From the NCBI GenBank assembly GCA_902602885.1, contig CACKSM010000008.1, forward strand, positions 1-39,308: a stretch of DNA of 39,308 nt. Direction: 5' to 3'. A program made the translations under genes and the position numbers. The notes beneath the pieces are model-generated. The model searched no databases. It was not told the origin of the DNA and worked only from the letters and a program-made list of their open reading frames with translations. Source of the stretch: an uncultured Alphaproteobacteria bacterium (GTDB lineage: Bacteria > Pseudomonadota > Alphaproteobacteria > HIMB59 > GCA-002718135). This document shows, piece by piece, positions 24,848 to 34,451 of this stretch (the stretch's first letter is position 1; each line of letters opens with the position of its first letter).

Positions 24848-26380
24848 ATGAAAAAGAAAAAAGAATTAAAAATCTCTAGACGTACAGTTATGAAAGGAGC
24901 TCTTGCTGCAGGTGCAATGATGTCAGCAGGATCTATACCTTCAAAACTATTTGCTGGAGAATATAATATTCCTGATCCACTAAAACCATTACCAACAACA
25001 GGTGGTAATATGCGATGGATTGATAGTGGTGATATGAAGGGTGTCTTTTGGAAAAAATTATTTCCAGAATATGCAGCTTCAAGAGGTATCACTATTGAAT
25101 ATGATGGATTACCATGGAAAGAAATAAACAAAATTGTTCCAATCGCTATAAGAAATGGAACTGTTCATGATGTATTCCAATTACCGTTAGGAATGGATCC
25201 AGGTGTTGCAGTAGCTGAAGGTTGGGTTCAACCATGGGATGACTACATTGAAAGCATCGATGAATGGTTAGCTGCATTTCCTAGTGGTGTTTATCTGCCT
25301 GGTGTCAACCAATTCAATGGAAAGACTTATGGAACATGTTTAACAGCAAATAAGAGAACTGGAACGTGTCTTCTTTATAGTGAAAAATATATGAGTGAAG
25401 CTGGTTATGATCCTCAAGCTGGTCGTATGACATATTCTGAAATCAGAGATGCTGCTAAAAAAATTACTAAAAATGGTAATGGTCAGTATTATGGTTGGAT
25501 TATTGGTGGAAACCAAGTTAATCGATGGGAAGATGTTGTCCATACATTTGGACAAGTAGGTGGAGCACATAGTGGAAGAGGTGGTTTTACAAATAGACAC
25601 ATTAACTTCCAAAATGGTAAATTCCAAATTGCATCTGATCAATATATGGAAGCAGTTGAATTACTTCTTCAATTAAAATCAGATGGTAGCGCTTTTCCAG
25701 GAGTTATGAGTATGAATGCTCCTCAAGCTAGAGCTTTGATGCCACAAGGTGCAGCAGGAATGATATTCCAAGGTCCTTGGTGTATTGGAGTTTGGGGAAG
25801 AGATGCTCCAAATTGGAAATATGGTATTGCAAGTGAACCAGTTCCAGATGGAAAAGAAGCACAACCACTTTACATTGCAGAAGGTGGATCAAATACTTTT
25901 TGGTTAAGTGCTAATAGTACAATGGGACCATTTGCTGGTGACCTGATTAGATTTATGGGAACTGAGCAAGGTCAAATTTACTGGGCTCAAACTGTTGGTG
26001 CCGCAGATCCAGCTGTTAATCCAGATGCAGTTGCTAAAGCTGGTTTAACCGGACCATCAGCACAAGCTTTATCTATGTTTGCTGAAAACATACTTGTTGG
26101 ACCTAATCCAATTGTAAGAAATAAAGATGTTGGTATTGTAGCTGCAAAGTCTAGAGTACCAGATCCTTCTTTGGCTCTAGTTATTCAAGGGTTGTATACT
26201 GGACAACTTAAAGGTGTGGAAGCACAGCTTAAAGATTGTAATCAAAGGTATGAAGATGCTCTTGATAAAGCTGTTGAAGAGGCAAGAGCAGATGGTGCTA
26301 ATGTAACTCGTGATGATTGGGTCTTCCCTAATTGGGATGTATACTCAAATTACGGTGCTGAAAAGTATCAAGAACTTTAA
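24848..26380 (+). CDS. Tat-exported family 1 sugar-binding protein
   Basis: A 510-residue MalE-type substrate-binding protein. The N-terminus has a twin-arginine motif, SRRTVMKG (residues 10-17), a hydrophobic stretch rich in Ala, Gly and Met, and a possible cleavage site near residue 36. Folded export by the Tat system is therefore predicted, unlike the Sec signals of the other binding proteins in the window. Later features are GAAGMIFQGPWCIGVWG and GGSNTFWLSANS, typical of the closing C-terminal lobe. It heads an importer with the next two permeases, which lead straight into the sulfatase genes, so its ligand may be a sulfated sugar or oligosaccharide. It is longer than usual for the family (400-450). 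Confidence 0.88.
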   Translation: MKKKKELKISRRTVMKGALAAGAMMSAGSIPSKLFAGEYNIPDPLKPLPTTGGNMRWIDSGDMKGVFWKKLFPEYAASRGITIEYDGLPWKEINKIVPIAIRNGTVHDVFQLPLGMDPGVAVAEGWVQPWDDYIESIDEWLAAFPSGVYLPGVNQFNGKTYGTCLTANKRTGTCLLYSEKYMSEAGYDPQAGRMTYSEIRDAAKKITKNGNGQYYGWIIGGNQVNRWEDVVHTFGQVGGAHSGRGGFTNRHINFQNGKFQIASDQYMEAVELLLQLKSDGSAFPGVMSMNAPQARALMPQGAAGMIFQGPWCIGVWGRDAPNWKYGIASEPVPDGKEAQPLYIAEGGSNTFWLSANSTMGPFAGDLIRFMGTEQGQIYWAQTVGAADPAVNPDAVAKAGLTGPSAQALSMFAENILVGPNPIVRNKDVGIVAAKSRVPDPSLALVIQGLYTGQLKGVEAQLKDCNQRYEDALDKAVEEARADGANVTRDDWVFPNWDVYSNYGAEKYQEL

Positions 26381-26391
26381 ACAAAATATCT

Positions 26392-26422
26392 AAAGGCGAA
26401 TTTTTTAAATTCGCCTTTTTTT
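26392..26422 (+). terminator. Intra-operon hairpin after binding protein 3
   Basis: A perfect 12-bp stem, AAAGGCGAATTT (26392-26403) with AAATTCGCCTTT (26407-26418), closes a TTT loop and runs into Ts up to 26422. The permease ATG is only three bases further, at 26426. It looks like a strong intrinsic terminator used in a leaky way, or an mRNA 3' stabiliser for the binding-protein message. Confidence 0.88.
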
Positions 26423-26425
26423 ACT

Positions 26426-27340
26426 ATGCACAAAAAACCTCTATCTAAACAAATATATGATGCAAGATGGTGTTACTTATTTGTTTTACCATGCTCAATT
26501 CTTACAGGAATGTTTGTCATTTATCCTATTGGAATGTCTTGGTATTTTTCTTTATTAGATTGGAGTGGTTTTACAAAAGAAGCAAAATTTATTGGCCTTC
26601 AAAATTATTATGAAGCTGTCAATGATGAATTCTTTTGGGATGCATTCATTCGTTCTTTTATTTTTATGTTTGGAACAGTTCCAGTAAAAATAGTTTTAGG
26701 TTTCATTATTGCAGTATTTTTAAATAATCAGGTTTTAAAACTTGCCCCTTTCTTTCGTACTGTAATCTTTATGCCTGTAGTTACTGCAATTGCTATCATT
26801 GGTATTGTAATGACTTTTGTATTTAGCCCTTTTAATGGACCTGCTAATAAATTTTTAATGTCTACTAATTTAACTTCTGCTCCAATTGATTTTCTTGGAA
26901 ACCCAGATACGGTGCTTCCAACTGTAATGGGAGTATATGTTTGGAAATGGTTAGGAATAACAATGATGTATTGGCTTGCCGCTTTACAAACAGTTCCACA
27001 AGATGTTTACGATGCTGCAAAAATTGATGGTGCTGAAGGATATAGATTATGGATCCATATTATTTTACCAATTGTACTACCTTTTGCTATTGTCATTATT
27101 CTTGTGGAGGCGGTTGGAGCACTAAATGTTTTTCCTTTAATTGAAACTATGACAGCTGGAGGACCATTCTTTAGTAGTGAAGTTATGGAAATATATATTT
27201 TTAGAACAGCTTTTGTAACTGATTCTGGCACAATGCCTAGGCTCGGATACGCTTGTGCTGCAGGAGTATTTTGGGGTGTTGCTGTTTTATTTATTACAGT
27301 GCTTCAGGGATTATGGATGAGGAGAACCCGAAGAATATGA
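26426..27340 (+). CDS. MalF/UgpA-type ABC permease
   Basis: A 304-residue inner-membrane permease with about six membrane segments. The cytoplasmic EAA loop that docks the ATPase is DAAKIDGAEGYRLWIHIILP, near residues 193-212. No Shine-Dalgarno is visible, and the start nearly abuts the upstream hairpin. It pairs with the next permease (ATGA overlap). No ATPase gene adjoins, so a shared MalK/MsmK-type ATPase is required. Confidence 0.9.
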   Translation: MHKKPLSKQIYDARWCYLFVLPCSILTGMFVIYPIGMSWYFSLLDWSGFTKEAKFIGLQNYYEAVNDEFFWDAFIRSFIFMFGTVPVKIVLGFIIAVFLNNQVLKLAPFFRTVIFMPVVTAIAIIGIVMTFVFSPFNGPANKFLMSTNLTSAPIDFLGNPDTVLPTVMGVYVWKWLGITMMYWLAALQTVPQDVYDAAKIDGAEGYRLWIHIILPIVLPFAIVIILVEAVGALNVFPLIETMTAGGPFFSSEVMEIYIFRTAFVTDSGTMPRLGYACAAGVFWGVAVLFITVLQGLWMRRTRRI

Positions 27341-28188
27341 GTAGATACTTAAATTTTATTGCTGAAAAAAACCAAGTTAAATATTTAATTATAACAATAG
27401 CTTTTATTATTTTCTCTTTCTTTTGGATCTATCCATTACTGTGGGTACTTTCAGCCTCTTTCAAAACTGATTTTGAAATTTGGGGAGGCTTAGGTTTAAT
27501 CCCTGACCGGCTTGTTTGGGAAAATTTTGAAAGAGCATGGTTTGGTGCAAATATGGGTAGGTATTTTTTTAATACCCTTATTATTACAGTTGTTTCTGTA
27601 ATTATAGTTGTCGTAACAACTGGTATGTTTGGTTACGTAATTGGGAGATATTCTTTTCCAGGAAAAAAAATACTAATTGGAATTTTAATTAGTACAATTT
27701 TTATTCCTCAAGGTTACACAATTATTCCTGTTTTTGATTTATTAAATAATTTAAATATTTCTAAAAACTTAATTGGATTAACACTCGCAACAGCAGGACA
27801 CACCCCTGTAATTTATATTTTATTGTTTGCAGGATATTTTTCAAGAGTTCCTGTAGAGCTTGAAGAAGCAGCTAAAATGGATGGAGCGGGTTTTGTTCGA
27901 ACATTTATTTCAATCATGTTACCTTTAACAAAACCAGTAGTAGCCACAGTTTCTATTCTACAAGTTTTACATGCATGGAATGACTTTTTATTACCAGTCG
28001 TCATCACATTAGGTAATCCTGATATACGAACACTATCCGTAGGTGTGTACGCTTTTAAAGGTGAATACTTTGTTGATTGGTCTGGTATGGCAGCTGCATC
28101 TGTTATAACTATTTTGCCTATAATTATTTTGTTTTTGTTTATGCAAAAATATTTCGTTGAAGGTGTTCAAGGAGCTGTAAAAGGGTAA
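27337..28188 (+). CDS. MalG/UgpE-type ABC permease
   Basis: The second permease of the importer, 283 residues from the ATG at 27337, which overlaps the preceding TGA as ATGA and gives MSRYLNFIAEKN. An upstream in-frame ATG at 27253 would add a Cys-rich stretch lying entirely inside the previous gene and is rejected. The EAA loop is EEAAKMDGAGFVRTFISIML, and six membrane segments are apparent. The next gene, a sulfatase, starts 2 bases after its stop, so transport and desulfation are likely co-transcribed. Confidence 0.9.
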   Translation: MSRYLNFIAEKNQVKYLIITIAFIIFSFFWIYPLLWVLSASFKTDFEIWGGLGLIPDRLVWENFERAWFGANMGRYFFNTLIITVVSVIIVVVTTGMFGYVIGRYSFPGKKILIGILISTIFIPQGYTIIPVFDLLNNLNISKNLIGLTLATAGHTPVIYILLFAGYFSRVPVELEEAAKMDGAGFVRTFISIMLPLTKPVVATVSILQVLHAWNDFLLPVVITLGNPDIRTLSVGVYAFKGEYFVDWSGMAAASVITILPIIILFLFMQKYFVEGVQGAVKG

Positions 28189-28190
28189 AT

Positions 28191-29732
28191 ATGAAAAGGC
28201 CAAATATTTTATTAATAACTTCCGATCAACAACATCATGATACTATTGGAAAATTTAATTCAAAAATACAAACACCGTATTTAGATAAGCTTTGTGACGA
28301 GGGAATGAATTTTACAAGAGCTTATTGTCCATCACCAGTTTGCACGCCATCAAGAGCAAGTATTATTACTGGACAATATCCGTCTTCTCATGGAGCTTGG
28401 ACAATTGGAGTTAAATTAGATGAAGAAGTAGAAACTATTGGAGAACTTTTATACAAAAATGGATATTCAACTGGGTTAATAGGTAAAGCACATTTCCAGC
28501 CATTAACTTCAGTTCCAGGTCAGGAATCTATAGAAGGACAACCAACTTTAAGAGATTTGGAATTTTGGAAAAATTTTAAAGGACCTTGGTATGGCTTTGA
28601 ACATATTGAGTTAGCACGTAATCATGCTGATGAAAGTCATGTAGGTCAACATTATGCAATTTGGATGGAACAAAACGGTCTTAGTGATTGGAAAGAATAT
28701 TTTCAACCAGTGCCTGGTGAAACTTCTAAATATGCTCCTCCTATTGCTCGCGAATATGACTACTGGGCGAGACCGGATAGGGTTTGGAAGTTAGACGAAA
28801 AACATCACTACACAAACTGGACAGCTGAAAGATCAATTGAATTTTTAGATCAACAAAAAGATGACAAGCCATTTTTTCTTTGGACAAGTTTTCAAGATCC
28901 ACACCCACCATACGTATTAAGTGAACCATGGGCATCAATGTATAATCCAGAAGATATGTCACCTGGAACTTTAAAAGAAGGTGAGCACGAATTAAATCCA
29001 CCTCATTTTGGAAAAACACAAACGAAAAATCCTGATTTCGAAAATTGGCATTCACCATTTAACGCTCATGGATGTATGAGTCATCTGTATCCTTTGGAAG
29101 AATTAAAAAAAGACATGGCAATTTATTATGGCATGGTTAGTTTTATGGATAAGAATATTGGAAAAATAATTAATAAGTTAGATCAAATGGGTGAACTTGA
29201 TAATACCATAATTATTTTTACTACTGATCATGGTCACTTTATAGGACAGCATGGTCTAATTGCTAAAGGACCTTTTCACTATGAAGACATGCTCCGTTTA
29301 CCATTTATTGTTAGATGGCCAGATAAAGTTCCTCAAAATTCATCATCTTCATCTTTATTAAGTTTAGTTGATCTTGCCCCAACATTTTTAAAAGTCGCGG
29401 GCATTGATATACCAACTCAAATGCAAGGAGTGGATCAAACAGAAGTATTTTATGGTAATAAGGAAAGTATCCGATCACATATATTTGTTGAAAATAGACA
29501 TAATCCAAGAATGCCTCATTTAAAAACTTACATAAATGATAATTATAAAATTTCTATTTACCGAGAAGCTAATTACGGTGAACTTTTTGATTTAGAAAAT
29601 GATCCAAACGAATATAATAATTTATGGGACAATACGAATGCACAAACATTAAAAAAAGATTTATTATTTAAGTTTGCGCAAGCCACATTAAAAGATGAAA
29701 CATCTAAAATGAAAAGAGTTTCAGGTGCTTAA
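28191..29732 (+). CDS. Cytoplasmic sulfatase 1 (Cys-type, CTPSR)
   Basis: A 513-residue type I sulfatase. Cys51 in CTPSR (51-55) is the residue converted to formylglycine. Metal ligands include Asp12/Gln13 (SDQQ) and Asp346/His347 (TTDHGHF), and Lys99/His101 lie in GKAHF. The first metal-binding strand starts at residue 5, leaving no room for a signal peptide, so it should act in the cytoplasm. It hydrolyses a sulfate ester; the related phosphonate monoester hydrolases share these motifs. It starts 2 bases after the permease stop. Confidence 0.88.
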   Translation: MKRPNILLITSDQQHHDTIGKFNSKIQTPYLDKLCDEGMNFTRAYCPSPVCTPSRASIITGQYPSSHGAWTIGVKLDEEVETIGELLYKNGYSTGLIGKAHFQPLTSVPGQESIEGQPTLRDLEFWKNFKGPWYGFEHIELARNHADESHVGQHYAIWMEQNGLSDWKEYFQPVPGETSKYAPPIAREYDYWARPDRVWKLDEKHHYTNWTAERSIEFLDQQKDDKPFFLWTSFQDPHPPYVLSEPWASMYNPEDMSPGTLKEGEHELNPPHFGKTQTKNPDFENWHSPFNAHGCMSHLYPLEELKKDMAIYYGMVSFMDKNIGKIINKLDQMGELDNTIIIFTTDHGHFIGQHGLIAKGPFHYEDMLRLPFIVRWPDKVPQNSSSSSLLSLVDLAPTFLKVAGIDIPTQMQGVDQTEVFYGNKESIRSHIFVENRHNPRMPHLKTYINDNYKISIYREANYGELFDLENDPNEYNNLWDNTNAQTLKKDLLFKFAQATLKDETSKMKRVSGA

Positions 29733-29748
29733 TTAAGAAAGGATAAAG

Positions 29749-31248
29749 ATGAGAATTTTATACGTAGACATAGACTCTTTAAGACCTGATCACTTAGGAT
29801 GTTATGGTTATCATAGAAATACGTCTCCTACGATTGATTCAATAGCAAAAGAAGGAGTCAAGTTTACAAATTTTTATTCAACTGACACACCGTGCCTACC
29901 TAGTAGAACTGCTTTGTTTGGAGGTAATTTTGGTTTCAAAACTGGAGTTGTTAATCATGGCGGTGAATTCTCTGATATTGCTCCTAGAAAAAATATTTGG
30001 AATAGAGAATTTAAAGGCGGCTTAAGAGGAGAATATGCTTTTACATCTCTTGGAAAAGTTCTTCGAGATGCAGGATATTATACAGCAAGTATCAGTCCAT
30101 TCCCTGAAAGACATACAGCTTATCAAGTTTGGTTTGGTTTTACCGAAACGTATGACACTGGAAAAGGTGGTTTAGAAAATGCTGATGAAGTCTACCCTGT
30201 CATAAAAAAGTGGTTAGAAAATAATGGAGAAAAAGAAAATTGGTTCTTACATGTAAATATGTGGGATCCTCATACTCCGTATGATACACCTGAAGACTTT
30301 GGAAATCCTTTTAAAGATGATCCTATTGAAGAATGGGTGACAGAAGAATTAATTAAAAAACAAAGGAATAGTTTTGGACCGCATAGCGCTAGAGAAGTTC
30401 CAGGATTTGATGAAGATCTTGGAGGAAAGTATACAATGGGAGTGGGCGAAATTAAAAATACTTCTGATGCTAAAGAACAAATTGATGCTTATGACACTGG
30501 AATTAAATACGCAGATTTTTATTTAAATAAAGTTTTTGAAGATTTAAAAAAAATGAATCTTTGGGATGATACTGCAATAATTATTTCAGCAGACCACGGA
30601 GAAAATCAAGGTGAGTTAAATGTATGGGGAGATCACCAAACAGCTGATCATATAACTAATAGAGTTCCATTAATAATCAGATGGCCGGGGATAACAGATA
30701 CAAATAAAGGAAGTACTATAGAAAATAAATTTTATAATTTAGATTTAACTTCAACTATTTCTCAAATTACTTCATCTTCTCAACCTGACAGATGGGATGG
30801 TATTAATTTCACTGAAAATTTAACAAATAGTAAATCATCAAATGGAAGAGATTATTTAGTTATTAGTCATGGTGCTTGGAGTTGTCAAAGATCTGTAAGA
30901 TGGGATAATTGGTTACTAATAAGAACGTACGATACTGGTTTAAAAGATTTTCCAAAATATATGCTGTTTGATATTGAAAAAGATCCGCATGAGTTGAATA
31001 ACCTAGCAAATCAGCATAAAGATCTCGTAGCTCATGGTATGTTTTTAATCGATGAGTGGATTGAAGAAAATATGTATGAGGCTGATAGAGGAGATCCACT
31101 TCAAGGTGTAATTAGAGAAGGTGGTCCTCATCATGCAAATATTTATTCAAAAGTCTGGAATATATATGTTGAGCGTCTTGAAAAAACAGATAGAAAAAAA
31201 CACGCTGATAATCTTAGGAAATATAAAGGAAAACCTTTTAGTAAATAA
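29749..31248 (+). CDS. Cytoplasmic sulfatase 2 (Cys-type, CLPSR)
   Basis: A 499-residue sulfatase-family protein with Cys49 in CLPSR (49-53) and Asp282/His283 (SADHGE). The N-terminal metal strand reads DIDSLRPDHLGCYGY from residue 7, with Ser where other sulfatases have a second Asp or Gln. The GKxH motif seen in sulfatase 1 is not apparent. The subgroup therefore differs and could hydrolyse another ester type. No signal peptide. AAAGGA at 29738-29743 is a fair ribosome site. Confidence 0.85.
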   Translation: MRILYVDIDSLRPDHLGCYGYHRNTSPTIDSIAKEGVKFTNFYSTDTPCLPSRTALFGGNFGFKTGVVNHGGEFSDIAPRKNIWNREFKGGLRGEYAFTSLGKVLRDAGYYTASISPFPERHTAYQVWFGFTETYDTGKGGLENADEVYPVIKKWLENNGEKENWFLHVNMWDPHTPYDTPEDFGNPFKDDPIEEWVTEELIKKQRNSFGPHSAREVPGFDEDLGGKYTMGVGEIKNTSDAKEQIDAYDTGIKYADFYLNKVFEDLKKMNLWDDTAIIISADHGENQGELNVWGDHQTADHITNRVPLIIRWPGITDTNKGSTIENKFYNLDLTSTISQITSSSQPDRWDGINFTENLTNSKSSNGRDYLVISHGAWSCQRSVRWDNWLLIRTYDTGLKDFPKYMLFDIEKDPHELNNLANQHKDLVAHGMFLIDEWIEENMYEADRGDPLQGVIREGGPHHANIYSKVWNIYVERLEKTDRKKHADNLRKYKGKPFSK

Positions 31249-31260
31249 ATCTAAATAATA

Positions 31261-32628
31261 ATGAATATTAAATCTAAACCAAATATTATTGTATTTTTTA
31301 CTGATCAACAACGCTGGGATACTTCTGGTTTACATGGCAATCCATTATCCTTGATGGATAACTTCGATCATTATGCAGTTGAAGGTACACATCTTTATAA
31401 CTCATTTACATGCCAACCAGTTTGTGGGCCTGCAAGAGCTTCATTACAATCAGGAATGTATGCAACAAAGACTGGATGTTTTAAAAATAGAATACCTTTA
31501 AAAAAAAATATTAAAACTCTTGCAAAACATTTATCAAAAGAAGGATATGCTACTGGATATATTGGAAAGTGGCACCTCGGCTCATCTGAACCGGTTAAAA
31601 AAGAGGATAGAGGTGGTTATGATTATTGGTTGGGATCAAATCTTTTAGAATTTACTTCCGATGCTTATGAAACATATGTTTATGATGGACAAAATAAAAA
31701 AGTATTTCTTCCAGGATATAGAGTTGATGCAATAACTGATGCAGCTATAAATTTTATAAAACTAAATCAAAAAAAACCATTTTTTCTTTTCGTTTCTCTT
31801 ATTGAGCCACATCACCAAAACAATACAGATGATTATCCACCACCTATTGGATACAGAGAAAAATATACAGGTAAGTGGTCTCCTCCAGATCTTTCATCTC
31901 TGGTTGGATCTTCTCCTCGACATTTAGGAGGTTATTATGGAATGGTGAAGAGAATAGATGAAGCTTATGGAAGAATGATTGATGTAATTAAAAGCTTAAA
32001 ATTATTTGATGATAGTGCAATTATTTTTACATCAGATCATGGAAATAATTTTAAAACACGAAATAGAGAATATAAACGTTCATGTCATGAAAGTTCAATA
32101 CGGGTTCCTACTTCTTTAATTGGAAATGTTTTCCAACAAGGTGGACGTATAAAAGAACTAACCAATATATTAGATATTCATGCAACAATCTTAGATTTGG
32201 CAAAAGTCAAAAATACCTCTCATTGTGATGGTAGATCAGTATTGCCCTTGGTAAATAAAACATCAAAAAAATGGGAAAATGAAATTTTTGTTCAAATAAG
32301 TGAGAGTCAATTAGCTAGAAGTTTAAGAACTGAAAAATGGAAATATTGTATAGCTGATCAAGACTCTAATGGGAGTGATAAACCTTCATCTAATCAATAC
32401 ACAGAGACAAATTTATACGATCTTGATGCTGATCCGTATGAATTAAATAACTTAATTGGTATTAGTACTTATGATGAAATAGTAACCTCCTTAAGAAAAA
32501 AGATTAAAAGTAAAATTAAAAAAGTTGAAAATATAACAACTAAAATTACAAAAGCTAAAAATGTAAATAATCCTGGTCAAATGGGATTAAATCCTGATTC
32601 TTTTCATAGATTAAAGAAAAAACTTTAA
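31261..32628 (+). CDS. Cytoplasmic sulfatase 3 (Cys-type, CGPAR)
   Basis: A 455-residue sulfatase with Cys55 in CGPAR (55-59), the N-terminal FTDQQRWD metal motif, GKWH at 102-105 and Asp259/His260 (TSDHGNN). This set resembles arylsulfatase and sugar-sulfatase groups. The final 40 residues are Lys-rich and probably helical or disordered. There is no signal peptide. It starts 12 bases after sulfatase 2, with no visible Shine-Dalgarno. Confidence 0.86.
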   Translation: MNIKSKPNIIVFFTDQQRWDTSGLHGNPLSLMDNFDHYAVEGTHLYNSFTCQPVCGPARASLQSGMYATKTGCFKNRIPLKKNIKTLAKHLSKEGYATGYIGKWHLGSSEPVKKEDRGGYDYWLGSNLLEFTSDAYETYVYDGQNKKVFLPGYRVDAITDAAINFIKLNQKKPFFLFVSLIEPHHQNNTDDYPPPIGYREKYTGKWSPPDLSSLVGSSPRHLGGYYGMVKRIDEAYGRMIDVIKSLKLFDDSAIIFTSDHGNNFKTRNREYKRSCHESSIRVPTSLIGNVFQQGGRIKELTNILDIHATILDLAKVKNTSHCDGRSVLPLVNKTSKKWENEIFVQISESQLARSLRTEKWKYCIADQDSNGSDKPSSNQYTETNLYDLDADPYELNNLIGISTYDEIVTSLRKKIKSKIKKVENITTKITKAKNVNNPGQMGLNPDSFHRLKKKL

Positions 32629-32659
32629 TAATTATTTTTTTCGTATTAGTCTGGTATTT

Positions 32660-34171
32660 ATGAAAACAGTTTTTCTTTTATTTGATTCATTAAATAAAAG
32701 AATGTTAAATTCTTATGGTGGTAAATATATTGAAACACCAAATTTTAACAGATTAGCAAAAAAATCAGTTCAATTTAATAATCATTATATTGGTAGTATG
32801 CCCTGTATGCCGGCAAGACGTGATATGCATTCAGGTCGATTAAGTTTTCTTCACCGTGCATGGGGTCCATTAGAACCATTTGATAATTCATTTCCAGAAA
32901 TCTTAAGACTAAATAATACGTATACTCATCTTGTGACTGATCATTATCATTACTTTGAAGATGGTGGCGCAACCTATCATAATAGATTTAACTCATGGGA
33001 TTTTATTAGAGGACAAGAGAGTGACCCGTGGAAAGCCATGGTTCAACCACCACTTGAAAAATTAAGAGAAAAATATCATCAATCACAATTAAATTTAACT
33101 GATAGGGAAACAGGTTATTATCATTACGCAATCAATAGTGAATTTATTAAAGAAGAAAAAGATTTTCCTTCAGTTAAATGTTTTGAATCTGGTTTAGACT
33201 TTATAAATATTAATAAAGATGCTGATAATTGGTTTCTTCAACTAGAAACTTTTGATCCTCACGAACCTTTTTTTGCGCCAGAGCGATTTAGAGAAAAACT
33301 AAAAACAAATTATACTGGCCCAAGATTAGATTGGCCTCAGTATGATAGAGTGAAAGAAACAGATGATGAGGTTGCAGAGTTAAAAGCCAATTACATTGCT
33401 TTAGTTGGTCTATGTGATTATTTACTTGGTACGGTTTTAGATTATTTTGATGAAAATAATTTATGGAATGATACTGCATTGATTTTAACTACAGATCATG
33501 GTTTCATGCTCGGAGAACATGATTGGTGGGCTAAAAACAGAATGCCTTTGTATAATGAAATTGCAAATATACCTTTTTATTTTTATCACCCGGAATACAA
33601 ACAATATTCTGGCGAGCAAAGAAATGTTGTAACTCAAAATATTGATTTGATGCCAACATTCATGACAATGCATGGTCACAATCTTCCTAAAGAGGTTAAA
33701 GGTAAATCTATATTAAACTTTCTAGATAAAGACAGTGAAAATGAGCATTTTGCTTTGTATGGATATTGGGGCGGGGGAATAAATATATCCGATGGAAATT
33801 ATACATATTTTCATTTTCCAGAAAATTTTGATCAATACGATAGAAGTAGATTTCAATATACATTGATGCCAACCAATATGAGGCAATTTTTTTCACACGA
33901 AGAGTTGCAAACTGCTACAATGCATGAGCCATTTAACTTTACTAAAAATATTCCAGTAATGAAAGTTAATAGAATTCTTAGAAAATCGGATCCACATAAA
34001 TCATTAGAAGATACTAAATGTGCTCTTTATAATTTGAAGGAAGATCCTGGCCAATTAAACCCTATTAATGATGAAGATTTGATAAACAAATATAAAAATC
34101 TTATGCTGAATGAAATTAAAACATATGATCCTCCAAAGGAATTATTAAAAAATTATTTTAAAGAAAACTAA
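32660..34171 (+). CDS. Cytoplasmic sulfatase 4 (Cys-type, CMPAR)
   Basis: A 503-residue sulfatase-family protein with Cys49 in CMPAR (49-53) and Asp279/His280 (TTDHGFMLGEH). The N-terminal strand is LLFDSLNKRMLNSYGG, so like sulfatase 2 it has Asp-Ser in place of Asp-Asp or Asp-Gln, and GKxH is replaced by a TDHYHYFEDGG segment near residue 94. It appears to form a subgroup distinct from sulfatases 1, 3 and 5. There is no signal peptide. Its stop directly precedes the ATG of the next small gene. Confidence 0.85.
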   Translation: MKTVFLLFDSLNKRMLNSYGGKYIETPNFNRLAKKSVQFNNHYIGSMPCMPARRDMHSGRLSFLHRAWGPLEPFDNSFPEILRLNNTYTHLVTDHYHYFEDGGATYHNRFNSWDFIRGQESDPWKAMVQPPLEKLREKYHQSQLNLTDRETGYYHYAINSEFIKEEKDFPSVKCFESGLDFININKDADNWFLQLETFDPHEPFFAPERFREKLKTNYTGPRLDWPQYDRVKETDDEVAELKANYIALVGLCDYLLGTVLDYFDENNLWNDTALILTTDHGFMLGEHDWWAKNRMPLYNEIANIPFYFYHPEYKQYSGEQRNVVTQNIDLMPTFMTMHGHNLPKEVKGKSILNFLDKDSENEHFALYGYWGGGINISDGNYTYFHFPENFDQYDRSRFQYTLMPTNMRQFFSHEELQTATMHEPFNFTKNIPVMKVNRILRKSDPHKSLEDTKCALYNLKEDPGQLNPINDEDLINKYKNLMLNEIKTYDPPKELLKNYFKEN

Positions 34172-34450
34172 ATGACTAAAAGACAAAAAGTTTTAGTTCT
34201 TTATTTAAAGTTTCCAAGTCTAGAAGCAGAAGTTATTTCTTGGGCAACATTTGATGGGACAGGAAAAAAACTTCATATGACAGGGGATAGTGATGAACCA
34301 CCTTATCCCACTGGTCTTGACGCTTTATTGGATGGATGGAGATTGTTTCAATCGAGTCAATCTATTCCAGAGCATCCTGGTCAAGAATTTAGAACTTCAT
34401 ATTTAAAGCATGAGTTTTTTTTTGAAAAAATAGAAGAAGGAGATTTTTAA
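34172..34450 (+). CDS. 92-residue protein of unknown function
   Basis: I do not recognise this protein. It is 92 residues, with no signal peptide or membrane segment. It has a beta-like start (KVLVLYLKF), then WATFDGTG, a Pro-rich turn (DEPPYPTG), an amphipathic helix DALLDGWRLFQ and an acidic, aromatic C-terminus. The start is immediately after the sulfatase 4 stop, and its stop is 1 base before the next ATG, so it is translated as part of the cluster. A subunit or adaptor for the sulfatase or the dioxygenase is conceivable. Codon use and composition look like the neighbours, which supports a real gene. Confidence 0.7.
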   Translation: MTKRQKVLVLYLKFPSLEAEVISWATFDGTGKKLHMTGDSDEPPYPTGLDALLDGWRLFQSSQSIPEHPGQEFRTSYLKHEFFFEKIEEGDF

Positions 34451-34451
34451 A

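Noticed and set aside
27253-27336. Upstream in-frame ATG for the MalG-type permease adding 28 residues
   Set aside because: The added residues are Cys-rich, lie wholly inside the previous permease gene and are out of character for the family. ATGA at 27337 gives a normal start.
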